From: Frateuria hangzhouensis
GTDB lineage: Bacteria; Pseudomonadota; Gammaproteobacteria; Xanthomonadales; Rhodanobacteraceae
Assembly (NCBI RefSeq): GCF_026410505.1
Contig: NZ_JAPMIU010000001.1
Span: 248,001-312,000 of the forward strand
Direction: 5' to 3'
Length of the DNA stretch: 64,000 bases
Of this stretch, positions 36,379 to 45,356 are shown piece by piece. Position 1 is the first letter of the stretch; the number at the start of each line of letters is the position of its first letter. The translations under genes and the position numbers were made by a program. The notes beneath the pieces are model-generated. The model was given only the letters and a program-made list of their open reading frames with translations. It was not told the DNA's origin and ran no database searches.

Positions 36379-38103
36379 ATGATCTTGCGCAACAAGGCCA
36401 TCGTCGCCTCCTTGGCTCTGGCGCTCGCTGTAGTTGCCGGGCTCTACGCATCCGGCTGGCTGGTCGTGGCGCTTCTGGATGTGCGCGTGCCACTCGATGC
36501 AGCCACCTACGGCCATTACCTTGTGGCGATCGGCAGGCCCGAAGTCGAACCCTACGCAGATCGCATCAAGCTCGCCGGTGGAGTGGGCTTCGGCCTGCCT
36601 CTGGCGGCCTGGGCGGTAATGCTCTACTTCATGTTCAGGCCGCGAGCACGCTCCACCCATGGCGATGCCCGGTTCGCCGCCCGAGGAGATCTGGCCCGGC
36701 TCGGCCTGCTCAACCAGGATCCGACCGGTATCATCGTGGGCAGGTTCGGCCGTCAGTTCCTGCGCATTCCCGGCACGCGCCACGCCCTGCTGGCGGCGCC
36801 GACGCGCAGTGGCAAGGGTGTCGGCGCGGTAATCCCGAACCTGCTCAGTTACCACGGTTCGATGGTCGTGCTGGACATCAAGCAGGAGGCCTTCGACATC
36901 ACCTCCCAGTGGCGTTCGAAGCTCGGCCCCACGTTCTTGTTCAATCCGTTTGCCGAAGACCTGCGCAGTCATCGGTGGAATCCGTTCGCTTATGTGCGTC
37001 CCGGCGCGGTCTACCGCACCTCGGACCTGCAGGCCATTGCCGATTGCCTTTACAAGGACCCGCCCAACCAGGACCCGTTCTGGGCAAACATGGCCCGCTC
37101 GACCTTCGTCGCGACGGCCAGCCTGTTGTTCGACTGCTGGGTGGACGGGGTCGACAAGGGATTCGACAAGAAAGACGGATACCCCACCCTGGGCGCCGTC
37201 TACCGCCTGCTCTCAGGTGATGGCAATGACTTGAAGGCACACCTGAAGACCGTGCTCGAACACCCGCATATCAGTCCGGGGACGCGCACCGCGTTTGCCA
37301 ACATCACCGCCCTGGCCGATCAGACCTTCACTTCGGTGATCGCGAGCACGCAGGCGCCGCTGCTGATCCTGGCCAATCCGATCCTGGACAAGGCCACGTC
37401 CGGCAACGACTTCTGGCTACCAGACCTGCGCCGGAGGGTGCAGTCGATCTACGTCGGCATTTCGCCCAGCAAGCTTACCGAGGCGGCCGGGCTGCTCAAC
37501 CTCTTCTTCAACCAGGCGATCAAACTCAACGTGGGCGTCACCCCGGACAAGGACCCCACGCTCAAGCACCAATGCCTGTTCATGCTGGACGAATTCACCG
37601 CACTCGGGCGGGTCGACGTCATGGTCGATGGCGTGGCCTATTTCGCCGGCTACAACGTGCGCGTGTTCTGCGTCATCCAGTCGTTGTCCCAGCTCGACGC
37701 GGTGTATGGCCCGGAAAAGGCCCGCAGCATGATCACCAACCTCGCCTGCCAGGTGATCTACACACCACGCGAGCAGCGCGACGCCAACGAATACAGCGAG
37801 ATGCTCGGCTATACCACCGAGCGACGGCGCCAGCGCACCCGTTCCAAGGGCGGATTCGGTCAAGGCAGCAGCGTGTCCTATGCGGAAGTGGAAGAGAAGC
37901 GCGCCCTGATGCTGCCGCAGGAGTTGAAGGGACTCGACCCCAGGAAGGAGATCGTGTTCATCGAAGGCACGCCGCACCCGATCCGCTGCGACAAGATCCG
38001 TTACTACGAGGATGGCTACTTCAAACCGCGGCTGCTGGGTGCCGCAAGCGTGCCCCGCCTGGCGATGGAACCCGAGCAGCGCGAAGCGGAAACGATCGGC
38101 TAG
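36379..38103 (+). CDS. virD4: T4SS coupling protein VirD4
   Basis: VirD4 recruits substrates to the T4SS; in the Xanthomonas system it recognises effectors carrying the XVIPCD domain. The 574-residue ATPase has two N-terminal membrane segments (about 7-35 and 70-90), Walker A APTRSGKG (140-147) and Walker B FMLDEFTALG (Asp404, Glu405). SVIASTQAPL and CVIQSLSQLDAVYG mark the conserved core. It is the last gene of the cluster, whereas in X. citri it is recalled at the opposite end, before virB7. Its stop overlaps the convergent lpxK stop by 4 bp. Confidence 0.95.
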   Translation: MILRNKAIVASLALALAVVAGLYASGWLVVALLDVRVPLDAATYGHYLVAIGRPEVEPYADRIKLAGGVGFGLPLAAWAVMLYFMFRPRARSTHGDARFAARGDLARLGLLNQDPTGIIVGRFGRQFLRIPGTRHALLAAPTRSGKGVGAVIPNLLSYHGSMVVLDIKQEAFDITSQWRSKLGPTFLFNPFAEDLRSHRWNPFAYVRPGAVYRTSDLQAIADCLYKDPPNQDPFWANMARSTFVATASLLFDCWVDGVDKGFDKKDGYPTLGAVYRLLSGDGNDLKAHLKTVLEHPHISPGTRTAFANITALADQTFTSVIASTQAPLLILANPILDKATSGNDFWLPDLRRRVQSIYVGISPSKLTEAAGLLNLFFNQAIKLNVGVTPDKDPTLKHQCLFMLDEFTALGRVDVMVDGVAYFAGYNVRVFCVIQSLSQLDAVYGPEKARSMITNLACQVIYTPREQRDANEYSEMLGYTTERRRQRTRSKGGFGQGSSVSYAEVEEKRALMLPQELKGLDPRKEIVFIEGTPHPIRCDKIRYYEDGYFKPRLLGAASVPRLAMEPEQREAETIG

Positions 38104-39086
38104 CTGGCGGCCGTATGGCTGGTCTTGATGCGGCCGGCAAGCGCTTCGAAGAACTCCCGCGGCAGCTCCGCATGCACCGGCACCCGCCACCAGCCCGGCT
38201 GCGCGAAACGCCGGCACTTGATGGCATCCTTGTCGGTCATCAGCACCGGCAGGTCGTCACCGAAATGGAAGTCGGCCGGGATGAAGGCGTGGTGGTCCGG
38301 GAAGGCGTGCTCGATCGGCAATATGCCGTAGGCGCGCAGGCTGTCGAAGAAGCGTGCCGGATGGCCGATGGCGGCCACGGCGTGTACGCGCTGGCCGGTG
38401 AAGGCGGTCAATGGCTGGCAGGTATCGTCGCTGAGCGAGCAGGCCTCGCCGCCCTGCAGTTGCATGGGATAGGCCCCCATGCGTTCACCACCGTTGCAGA
38501 CGCGCATGTCGGAGGTGACCAGGCGCATCAGTGGCTCGCGCAGCGGGCCGGCCGGCAGCAGGCGCCCGTTGCCGAAACCACGCACGGCGTCGATCACGCA
38601 GATTTCCACGTCGCGGGCCAGCCGATAATGCTGCAGGCCGTCGTCGGCAATGATCACGTCACAGCCGGCGCCGATGAGCAGCCTGGCCGCTGCCGGGCGA
38701 TTGCGGCCCACGGCCACCGGGATGCCCTGGGTGCGGATCAGGCTCGGTTCGTCGCCGACCTGCTGCGGATTGGGTGACTCGTTGAGCAGCAGCGGCTCGC
38801 GCTGACGTCCACCGTAGCCGCGGCTTACCACCCCAGGGGTAAAACCGCGCTCACGCAGTTCCCTGGCCACCGCGATCGTGAGCGGCGTCTTGCCCGTGCC
38901 ACCCGCGGTAATGTTTCCAATGACCACCACCGGCACCGGCAGGCGCACGGTTCGTCGCCAGCCGCGTCGGTAGAACGTGCGGCGCAGGCCGGTCACGCCG
39001 CCATAGAGCCACGCCAGCGGATGCGTCCACAGCGGCGTACGGCGTTCGCCGTACCAGGCTTGTTCGAGCTTCTGCGCAAGCGCCAT
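38100..39086 (-). CDS. lpxK: Tetraacyldisaccharide 4'-kinase
   Basis: LpxK phosphorylates the lipid A disaccharide at the inner membrane. The 328-residue protein has an N-terminal membrane-associated segment and the P-loop VIGNITAGGTGKTPLTIAVA (GGTGKT at 62-67), followed by GVVSRGYGG and the conserved VIIADDGLQHYRL. It is 11 bp downstream of msbA, the usual order. Its 3' end overlaps virD4, so the genes that often follow lpxK (kdsB and relatives) are displaced. Confidence 0.96.
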   Translation of the reverse strand: MALAQKLEQAWYGERRTPLWTHPLAWLYGGVTGLRRTFYRRGWRRTVRLPVPVVVIGNITAGGTGKTPLTIAVARELRERGFTPGVVSRGYGGRQREPLLLNESPNPQQVGDEPSLIRTQGIPVAVGRNRPAAARLLIGAGCDVIIADDGLQHYRLARDVEICVIDAVRGFGNGRLLPAGPLREPLMRLVTSDMRVCNGGERMGAYPMQLQGGEACSLSDDTCQPLTAFTGQRVHAVAAIGHPARFFDSLRAYGILPIEHAFPDHHAFIPADFHFGDDLPVLMTDKDAIKCRRFAQPGWWRVPVHAELPREFFEALAGRIKTSHTAAS

Positions 39087-39097
39087 GTGTGGACGCC

Positions 39098-40873
39098 TCA
39101 GCCTTCTTCCTGCTCGTGGAACTGCATGCGGTGCAACGCCGCGTACTGTCCGCCCAAGGCTACCAGTTCCGCGTGCGTGCCACGTTCGACGATGCGCCCC
39201 TGGTCCATCACGGCGATCTGGTCGGCATGTTCGATGGTCGAAAGTCGATGCGCGATGACCAAGGTGGTGCGATCGCGCATAAGCCGCTGCAGGGCCTGCT
39301 GGATCAGCCGTTCCGATTCGGTGTCCAGCGCGCTGGTGGCTTCGTCCAGCACCAGGATCGGCGCGTTCTTGAGGATCGCCCGGGCGATCGCCAGGCGTTG
39401 GCGCTGCCCGCCGGAAAGCATGCCGCCACCCTGCCCGATCGGGCTGTGGATGCCTTGCGGCATGCGCTGGATGAACTCCATCGCGTTGGCCGCTTCGGCC
39501 GCGGCGACGATGTCCGCTTCGCTGGCGCCGGCCAGTTCGCCGTAGGCAATGTTCTGCGCCACGGTGCCGTCGAACAGCACCACGCTCTGCCCCACCCAGC
39601 CGATCTGGCGACGCAGTGAAGCGAGCGTGTAGTCGCGGTAGTCCGCGCCGTCGAGCACGATGTGCCCGGCGCTCGGCTCTTGGAAGCGCGGCAACAGGCT
39701 GACCAGGCTGCTCTTGCCGCTGCCCGAACGGCCGACCAGGGCCGTTACCGTGCCCGGCGCGCAGTGCAGCTCGACGCCACGCAAGGCTTCGGTCTCGCTG
39801 CGCGGGTAGCGCAAGTGGATGCCTTCGAAGCGCAGGTCGCCGCGGGTGCGCTCGAGCATCTGGCATCCGCTGTCCTGCTCGGGCGGCAAGTCGATCACCG
39901 CAAACAGATCCTCTGCTGCGGATACGCCGCGCTGGATGTTCGCCTGCACGCCGGCCAGCCGTTTGAGCGAGGGCATCATTGCGCCCATCGCCGTGAGTAC
40001 TGCGATGAATACGCCCGGCGAGATGTGGTCGATCGCCCCCGGCCGTGTGCCGAGGTAGACGAGCACCGCCAGCGCGAAGGCCGCGGTGGTCTGGATGGCG
40101 GTGCTCGAATAGGCGTTCGTGGCGGCGATCTTGAGGTTGAGCCGGCGCGTGTGTTGGGTCACCTGGTCGAAGCGCTGTGCCTCATGTGCCTGTCCACCGT
40201 AGATGCGCACTTCCCGATGCGCACCCACCGACTCGTCCACCGTGCCGGTGACCGAGCCCATCGAGCCCTGGATGCGCCGGCTGATGGCGCGATAGCGGCG
40301 GCTGACCACCGTGGCGATCAGTACCACGGCGGGAATCATCACCAGCAGGGCCAGCGTGAGGTAAGCGCTGTTGTGCAGCATCACGTAGGCCATGCCGATC
40401 ACGGTGACGCCTTCGGTCACGGTCACCTTCAGCGCATCGGTGGAGGCTGCCGCAACCTGCTCGCTCGTGTAGGTGATGCGCGAGATCTGCTGGCCCGAAG
40501 GTTCGGTGCCAAAGAAGGTGGCCGGCAGGCGCAGGTAGGAGGCGAACACGTCCCGCTGGATCGCCTGCACCACGTTGCGGCCGATGTAGGCGATGCCATA
40601 GCTGCTTACGAAGGTTCCCATGCCGCGTACGGCGAAGATCCCGATGATCCAGATCGGCATCCAGAAAATCAGGAAGGGGTCCTTGTTGGCGAACAACTGG
40701 TCCAGCATGGGACGCAGCAGGTTGGTGAACACGGCCAGGCCGGCACCATCGACCGCCATGCCGAGCACCGCGATCATTCCTACCATCCACCAGCGCCGCG
40801 TATAGCCGAGCAGCCGCTTGTAGACGCGCAGCGTTTCGGCGTCCCAGACGGCGACCTTGCCGGTTGCCGTCAA
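39098..40873 (-). CDS. msbA: Lipid A export ATP-binding/permease MsbA
   Basis: MsbA is the ABC half-transporter that flips lipid A-core across the inner membrane. The 591-residue protein has six membrane spans in the first 310 residues, then an ATPase domain with Walker A VGRSGSGKSSLVSLL, signature LSGGQRQRLAIARA and Walker B ILVLDEATSALD. The start appears to be a TTG overlapping the exbD stop (TTGA), since no ATG occurs before the first span. Its place between exbD and lpxK is conserved in xanthomonads. Confidence 0.95.
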   Translation of the reverse strand: MTATGKVAVWDAETLRVYKRLLGYTRRWWMVGMIAVLGMAVDGAGLAVFTNLLRPMLDQLFANKDPFLIFWMPIWIIGIFAVRGMGTFVSSYGIAYIGRNVVQAIQRDVFASYLRLPATFFGTEPSGQQISRITYTSEQVAAASTDALKVTVTEGVTVIGMAYVMLHNSAYLTLALLVMIPAVVLIATVVSRRYRAISRRIQGSMGSVTGTVDESVGAHREVRIYGGQAHEAQRFDQVTQHTRRLNLKIAATNAYSSTAIQTTAAFALAVLVYLGTRPGAIDHISPGVFIAVLTAMGAMMPSLKRLAGVQANIQRGVSAAEDLFAVIDLPPEQDSGCQMLERTRGDLRFEGIHLRYPRSETEALRGVELHCAPGTVTALVGRSGSGKSSLVSLLPRFQEPSAGHIVLDGADYRDYTLASLRRQIGWVGQSVVLFDGTVAQNIAYGELAGASEADIVAAAEAANAMEFIQRMPQGIHSPIGQGGGMLSGGQRQRLAIARAILKNAPILVLDEATSALDTESERLIQQALQRLMRDRTTLVIAHRLSTIEHADQIAVMDQGRIVERGTHAELVALGGQYAALHRMQFHEQEEG

Positions 40874-41298
40874 CGCGCGGCCCCCTGGCTGGGCGTGGTG
40901 GCGATCGACAGGTGCGAGAAGCCGAGCTGGCCCAGTGCGTCCATCGCCGTGACCACGCTCTGGTGAGGCGTCATGGCGTCGGCCCGGATGGTCACCGGAC
41001 GGTCGTGGTCGTCGCCGGCCACGCGGGCGATCGCCTGCTTGAGCGGATCGATGCCCTCGCCCATCACCTCGTCGCTGCCCACGTAATAGCGGCCATCGCG
41101 ATCGATCATCATGGTCAGCGCCGGGGCGTGCAGGTCACGATCCGCGGCGCTGGCCTGAGGCAGCGTGACCTGCAGGCGCGAGTGCTGCACGAAAGTGGTG
41201 GTCAACACGAAGAACATCAAAAGCGTCAGCAGCACGTCGATCAGCGAGATCACGTTGATCTCGAAATCGTCCTGCCGGCGGTCGGAACCAATACGCAT
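40870..41298 (-). CDS. exbD: ExbD/TolR family protein
   Basis: ExbD-type proteins use the proton gradient with ExbB-type partners to energise outer-membrane processes. The 142-residue product has a short cytoplasmic N-terminus, one membrane span with the critical Asp (FEINVISLIDVLLTLLMFFV; Asp near residue 21) and a periplasmic domain with VTIRADAMTPHQSVV. It sits between exbB and msbA, an arrangement seen in this order, so the pair may serve envelope lipid handling or TonB energising; which is unknown. Confidence 0.93.
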   Translation of the reverse strand: MRIGSDRRQDDFEINVISLIDVLLTLLMFFVLTTTFVQHSRLQVTLPQASAADRDLHAPALTMMIDRDGRYYVGSDEVMGEGIDPLKQAIARVAGDDHDRPVTIRADAMTPHQSVVTAMDALGQLGFSHLSIATTPSQGAAR

Positions 41299-41305
41299 GC
41301 GTGCC

Positions 41306-41962
41306 TCAGCCTGCGCTGGTGGCAGCCGCCGCGGTGCGACGCGGACGCGCCGCGGCCGCCGGCGTGCCGGTCAGGTCATCCAGTAGCGCGGTGGCCTGCT
41401 TCTCCATATCGATGCAGTAACCGGCCACCTTGGAGCGGAAATAGCGGTGCAACACATAGGCCGGGATCGCCACCACCAGGCCCATGGCCGTGCAGATCAG
41501 CGCCTCGCCGATGCCACCGGCCATCTTGGTCGGGTCGGCCATGCCGCCGCCCATCACCTGCATGAACATGCGGATCAGGCCGATCACGGTGCCGAGCAGG
41601 CCCAGCAACGGGCCGATCAGCGCGATGGTGCCGAGCGTGTTCAGGTAACGCTCCATGCGATGCACCACGTGGCGGCCGGTGTCCTCGATGCGCTCCTTGA
41701 TCTGCTCGCGCGGGCGGTTGCGCACGGCCAGCGCGCCGGCCAACAGTTCGCCCAGCGGCGAACCGGCGGCGAGCGCCTCCAGGTGGGCCGGGTCGAGCTG
41801 GCCGCTTCGCGCCCACTGGCGCACTTCCGCGCCAAGCCCATCGGGCAGCACGGCCTTGCGGCGCAAGGTCCACCACCGCTCCAGCACGATCGCCAGGGCC
41901 ACCGCCGAACAGATAAGGATGGGCGCCAACGCCCAACCGCCAGCCATCAGAATCTCAAGCAC
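41306..41962 (-). CDS. exbB: ExbB/TolQ family proton channel
   Basis: This 218-residue protein is the partner of the adjacent ExbD. It has three membrane spans: near the N-terminus (ALAPILICSAVALAIVLERW), and the pair IALIGPLLGLLGTVIGLIRM and ALICTAMGLVVAIPAYVLHR, with the conserved LGTVIGLI and threonine-containing GEALICTA motifs of ExbB/TolQ. The C-terminal tail is Ala/Thr/Arg-rich. The gap to exbD is 7 bp. TonB itself is not in the window. Confidence 0.94.
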   Translation of the reverse strand: MLEILMAGGWALAPILICSAVALAIVLERWWTLRRKAVLPDGLGAEVRQWARSGQLDPAHLEALAAGSPLGELLAGALAVRNRPREQIKERIEDTGRHVVHRMERYLNTLGTIALIGPLLGLLGTVIGLIRMFMQVMGGGMADPTKMAGGIGEALICTAMGLVVAIPAYVLHRYFRSKVAGYCIDMEKQATALLDDLTGTPAAAARPRRTAAAATSAG

Positions 41963-42062
41963 TGCCTAACTCCCGCCAGGGCAACTTCGCAAGGGGAGGC
42001 GGCATCATAGCAGTCCCTTCACAGGGTTCCGCGGCGCGCTTGGCAGTTGCAAAAACGACCGT

Positions 42063-44369
42063 TCACTCACGCCAGTAGCGGGGGTGGCGCTGGCGCCAGG
42101 TGACTTTCACGGCGGGCTCGACAGTGGGCTGCGCGACGACCTCGATGGCTCCGCGCGTGGCGGTGTTCAGCAGCGGCACGCCGGCGTCGGCGTAGCGCTG
42201 GACCACCAGCGGGTGCGGATGGCCGAAGCGATTGTGCCAGCCGGCCGAAACCAGCGCCAGCCGGGGCGCCGCGGCGGCAATGAAGGCCGGGTCGGACGAG
42301 TGCCGGCTGCCATGGTGAGGCACTACCAGCACCGTGGGCCGCTCCGGCCCGATGGCGGCGGCCACGGCAGGCTCCACACGACTGCTGATGTCGCCGGTCA
42401 GCAGCAGGCGCCCGCCTGCACCGTCCACGGCCAGAACACAGGAGCGGTCGTTGCGCCGTCCCGCGGGATGCGGCGACGGCGACAACATGCGAAAACCGAC
42501 CCCATCCCAGTGCCACGCCTGCCCCGCCACGCAGGGGTGCATCGGTACCTGCATGCGCCGGGGCTCCCCGGCAAGGCGCGCGGCATGCGGGAACGCCTTG
42601 GCGACCGCCGGTGCGCCGCCGGCATGATCGTTGTCCGCATGGCTGACCGCCAGCAGGTCGAGCCGGTCGATGCCCAGCGCATGCAACGCCGGCACCACCA
42701 CCGCATCGCCCAGGTCGAAACCGGACGGGTAGCGCGCGCCGGCGTCGTAGACCAGCGCATGGTGGCGGGTGCGCACGACCACCGACAGGCCCTGCCCCAC
42801 GTCCAGCACCCAGGCCTGGAAGCCGCCCTCGGCCGGAGGATGCGACACCGGCCAGACCAGCGGCAGGAACAGCAACAGGCCCAGCCCGCGCAGCGGCAAG
42901 CCGCGCGGGGCGAACAGCCATAAGGCGCCCAGCGTAGCCAGCAGCAACGCCCACGGCCCCACCTCGGGCAGGTACCAATGTGCGCCCGGCCAGCTCGCCA
43001 TGCGTTCGAGCAGCCACCATTGTGCGTGCACGAACACCGCGGCCAGCTTCAGCACCGGCGCTGCGGTCGGCGGGGCGAGCAGGAGCAGCAACATGCCCAG
43101 CAGCGCGCAAGGCACGATCACGAAACTCACAAACGGCACGGCAATGAGGTTCGACAAGGCGCCGACCAACGAAGCTTCGCCGAAGAACCACAACGTCAGC
43201 GGCAGCAGCGCCACCGTCATCACCAGTTGCCCGGCGGTCAGCTCGTGCAGAAATCCGCGCAGGCCCTGCGGACGCGCATTCAGGCAGAGCATCAGGAAGG
43301 CCACGCCGATGAAGGACAGCCAGAACCCCGCCGACAGCACGGCCAGGGGGTCGGCGATCAGCATCGCGACCATCGCCAGACCCAGAGTCTGCGCGCCGCC
43401 GATCGCGCGGCGGCTGCAACGGGCCAAGGCCACCACCGCGATCATCAGCAGCGTGCGCACGGTCGGCAGGCCGAAGCCGGCCAGCGCGCCGTACAGGCCC
43501 GCCGCCAGCAAGGCCGCGGCGGCCTGGGCCGGCAGGCGCGGCAAGCGCAGCGCCAGGCCTGGCCCAAGCAGGTACAGCAGGCGCACGAGCGCGATGCCGA
43601 ACAGCGCGGCCATGCCCACGTGGAATCCGGAAATGGCGATCAGGTGCGACACGCCGTTGCCGCGCGCCACTTCCCAGTCGTCCTGGCTCAGTCCGCGCGT
43701 ATCGCCGATGGAGAACGATTGCAGCAGCGCCGCGTCGTGAGGATCGGCCACGCGAGCGGCAATGCCGCGGGCGATGCGCTCACGCACGCCATCGACGCAT
43801 CGCGCCGTTCCCAGCCACCGGTTGATGCCCTTCGCACGCACGTAACCCGTGGCGGCGATGCGCTTCTCCAACGCGCTGCGCTCGCTGTCGTAACCGCCGG
43901 GGTTGAGTAGGCCGCGCGGCCGCCGCAGCCTTACGTGCAACTGCCAACGCGAGCAGGCGGGCAAGGCGGGCGCGTCGTCGTACCAGCTCAGTCGCACGCG
44001 GCCGTGCAAGGCTACCGGTTTGCCATCAAGCGTTGCTCGATCGACGTGCAACATGAAGCGGGTAGCGTCTTCGCGTACCTGCGGCAGGCCGGACAGCGTG
44101 CCGGAAACATCGAAGTCGCGCCGTTCCAGCTCGCGCGGCAGCCGCAGGTCGAGCGCGAGCGTGCCGCGCCAGATGGCCCAGGCCACACCCAGCAGCACCA
44201 ACGCGGGCACGCGCAGTTTGGGCCAGCGCAGGCTGGCCCAGAACATCACCAGGCCGGGCAATGCCCCCCAAGCCGGCGGCGGCAAGGCCGGCAGCCATTG
44301 CACGGCCGCCACGCCCAGCAGCAACGCGATTCCGGTTGCCGCCGCACCGGGCATCCGTGCCTCGTGCAT
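42063..44369 (-). CDS. comEC: DNA uptake channel ComEC/Rec2
   Basis: ComEC transports single-stranded DNA across the inner membrane during natural transformation. The 768-residue protein has three parts: an N-terminal OB-like domain (DUF4131), the Competence membrane domain with about ten spans (ISGFHVGMAALFGIALVRLL is its typical motif), and a C-terminal metallo-beta-lactamase-like domain from about residue 510 with VSHADNDHAGG. Together with a T4SS that may lyse neighbours, it suggests uptake of released DNA, which is inference. It is separated from lolD by 267 bp that hold no gene. Confidence 0.95.
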   Translation of the reverse strand: MHEARMPGAAATGIALLLGVAAVQWLPALPPPAWGALPGLVMFWASLRWPKLRVPALVLLGVAWAIWRGTLALDLRLPRELERRDFDVSGTLSGLPQVREDATRFMLHVDRATLDGKPVALHGRVRLSWYDDAPALPACSRWQLHVRLRRPRGLLNPGGYDSERSALEKRIAATGYVRAKGINRWLGTARCVDGVRERIARGIAARVADPHDAALLQSFSIGDTRGLSQDDWEVARGNGVSHLIAISGFHVGMAALFGIALVRLLYLLGPGLALRLPRLPAQAAAALLAAGLYGALAGFGLPTVRTLLMIAVVALARCSRRAIGGAQTLGLAMVAMLIADPLAVLSAGFWLSFIGVAFLMLCLNARPQGLRGFLHELTAGQLVMTVALLPLTLWFFGEASLVGALSNLIAVPFVSFVIVPCALLGMLLLLLAPPTAAPVLKLAAVFVHAQWWLLERMASWPGAHWYLPEVGPWALLLATLGALWLFAPRGLPLRGLGLLLFLPLVWPVSHPPAEGGFQAWVLDVGQGLSVVVRTRHHALVYDAGARYPSGFDLGDAVVVPALHALGIDRLDLLAVSHADNDHAGGAPAVAKAFPHAARLAGEPRRMQVPMHPCVAGQAWHWDGVGFRMLSPSPHPAGRRNDRSCVLAVDGAGGRLLLTGDISSRVEPAVAAAIGPERPTVLVVPHHGSRHSSDPAFIAAAAPRLALVSAGWHNRFGHPHPLVVQRYADAGVPLLNTATRGAIEVVAQPTVEPAVKVTWRQRHPRYWRE

Positions 44370-44582
44370 TCCACCCTCCCATGGCGAGCGTCCAGCCTAG
44401 CGGTGGACAGGCTTCGGGAGGGCTGAAATGTGTGTAGGGATCGGCTGGTTCGGGCCAAGTCGTCCCCATCCGTTCTCTGGACATCCTCCCGCGTAAACGG
44501 GAAAAGGACCGCCAGTAGAACGCGCGTCGCCGCATCGTCCCTGCGCACCGCGAACAATGGCAGCGAGACGCCCGGTAACGGG

Positions 44583-44607
44583 CCTTCCCCGCTCTGCAAG
44601 GGGAAGG
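44583..44607 (-). terminator. Hairpin in the lolD-comEC gap, possible terminator
   Basis: CCTTCCCC and GGGGAAGG pair across a 9-nt loop, 30 bp after the lolD stop. No T tract follows, so termination is uncertain. The rest of the 267-bp gap (44370-44636) holds no gene and no clear promoter, although comEC must be expressed from here or by readthrough. Confidence 0.35.
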
Positions 44608-44636
44608 TGCCTACAGGCGGATGGGAGAGGCCCGCC

Positions 44637-45356
44637 TCAACCCAACGCCGCGCGCGCCTTTTCCTGCAGCACGCCGTTATGCAGCTCCAGCGTACGATCC
44701 ATCTTGTTCGCCAGCCGATGGTCGTGGGTGACCAGGATGAAGCTGGTGCCGACCTCGCGATTGAGCTCGAGCATCAGTTCATAGACCTGCGCGGCATTGC
44801 CCTCGTCGAGATTGCCGGTGGGCTCGTCGCCGAGCACGCAGGCGGGGCGGGTGACCAGCGCGCGCGCCACCGCACAGCGCTGGCGTTCGCCGCCGGACAG
44901 CTCTGCCGGCTTGTGCTCCTCGCGCTTGCCCAGCCCGACGCGCTCCAGCAACACCCGCGCCTGGCGCTGCGCTTCCTCGATGGCCACGCCGCGGATCAGC
45001 AGCGGCATGCACACGTTCTCCAGTGCGGTGAACTCGGGCAGGAGGTGGTGGAACTGGTAGATGAAGCCCAGTGAACGGTTGCGCACGCGGCCGCGTTCGG
45101 CGTCGGAAAGCCGGGACAGGATGCGGCCTTCGACCTCCACCTCGCCGCGGGTCAACGTGTCCAGCCCGCCGATGATGTGCAGCAGCGTGCTCTTGCCCGA
45201 GCCGGAGGCGCCGACGATGGCCAGCGTCTCGCCCCGCTTGAGGGTGAAGCTGACGTCCGCGAGGACGTCCGTCTTCAGATCGCCCTCCTCGTAGGTCTTG
45301 GCGATCCCGCTGGCGCGCAGCACGATGTTGTTGTCCATGGTCGAGGGCTTATTCAT
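44637..45356 (-). CDS. lolD: Lipoprotein-releasing system ATPase LolD
   Basis: LolD powers release of outer-membrane lipoproteins by the LolCDE-type transporter. The 239-residue ATPase has Walker [21 protein letters not shown], the Q-loop region [13 protein letters not shown], signature [15 protein letters not shown] and Walker [14 protein letters not shown]. The start overlaps the end of lolC by 8 bp; a second ATG six codons in (MDNNIVLRA) is an alternative. It is likely coupled to lolC. Confidence 0.95.
   Translation of the reverse strand: MNKPSTMDNNIVLRASGIAKTYEEGDLKTDVLADVSFTLKRGETLAIVGASGSGKSTLLHIIGGLDTLTRGEVEVEGRILSRLSDAERGRVRNRSLGFIYQFHHLLPEFTALENVCMPLLIRGVAIEEAQRQARVLLERVGLGKREEHKPAELSGGERQRCAVARALVTRPACVLGDEPTGNLDEGNAAQVYELMLELNREVGTSFILVTHDHRLANKMDRTLELHNGVLQEKARAALG

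Noticed and set aside
25401-38103. T4SS as a conjugation system or integrative conjugative element
   Set aside because: No relaxase, oriT-like sequence, integrase, partition gene or flanking direct repeat was found, and the VirB7 N0 domain points to the antibacterial Xanthomonas type.
44370-44636. A missing small gene (DUF2062 type) between lolD and comEC
   Set aside because: Some relatives are recalled to carry one here, but the 267 bp contain no frame with that pattern; only a hairpin is seen.
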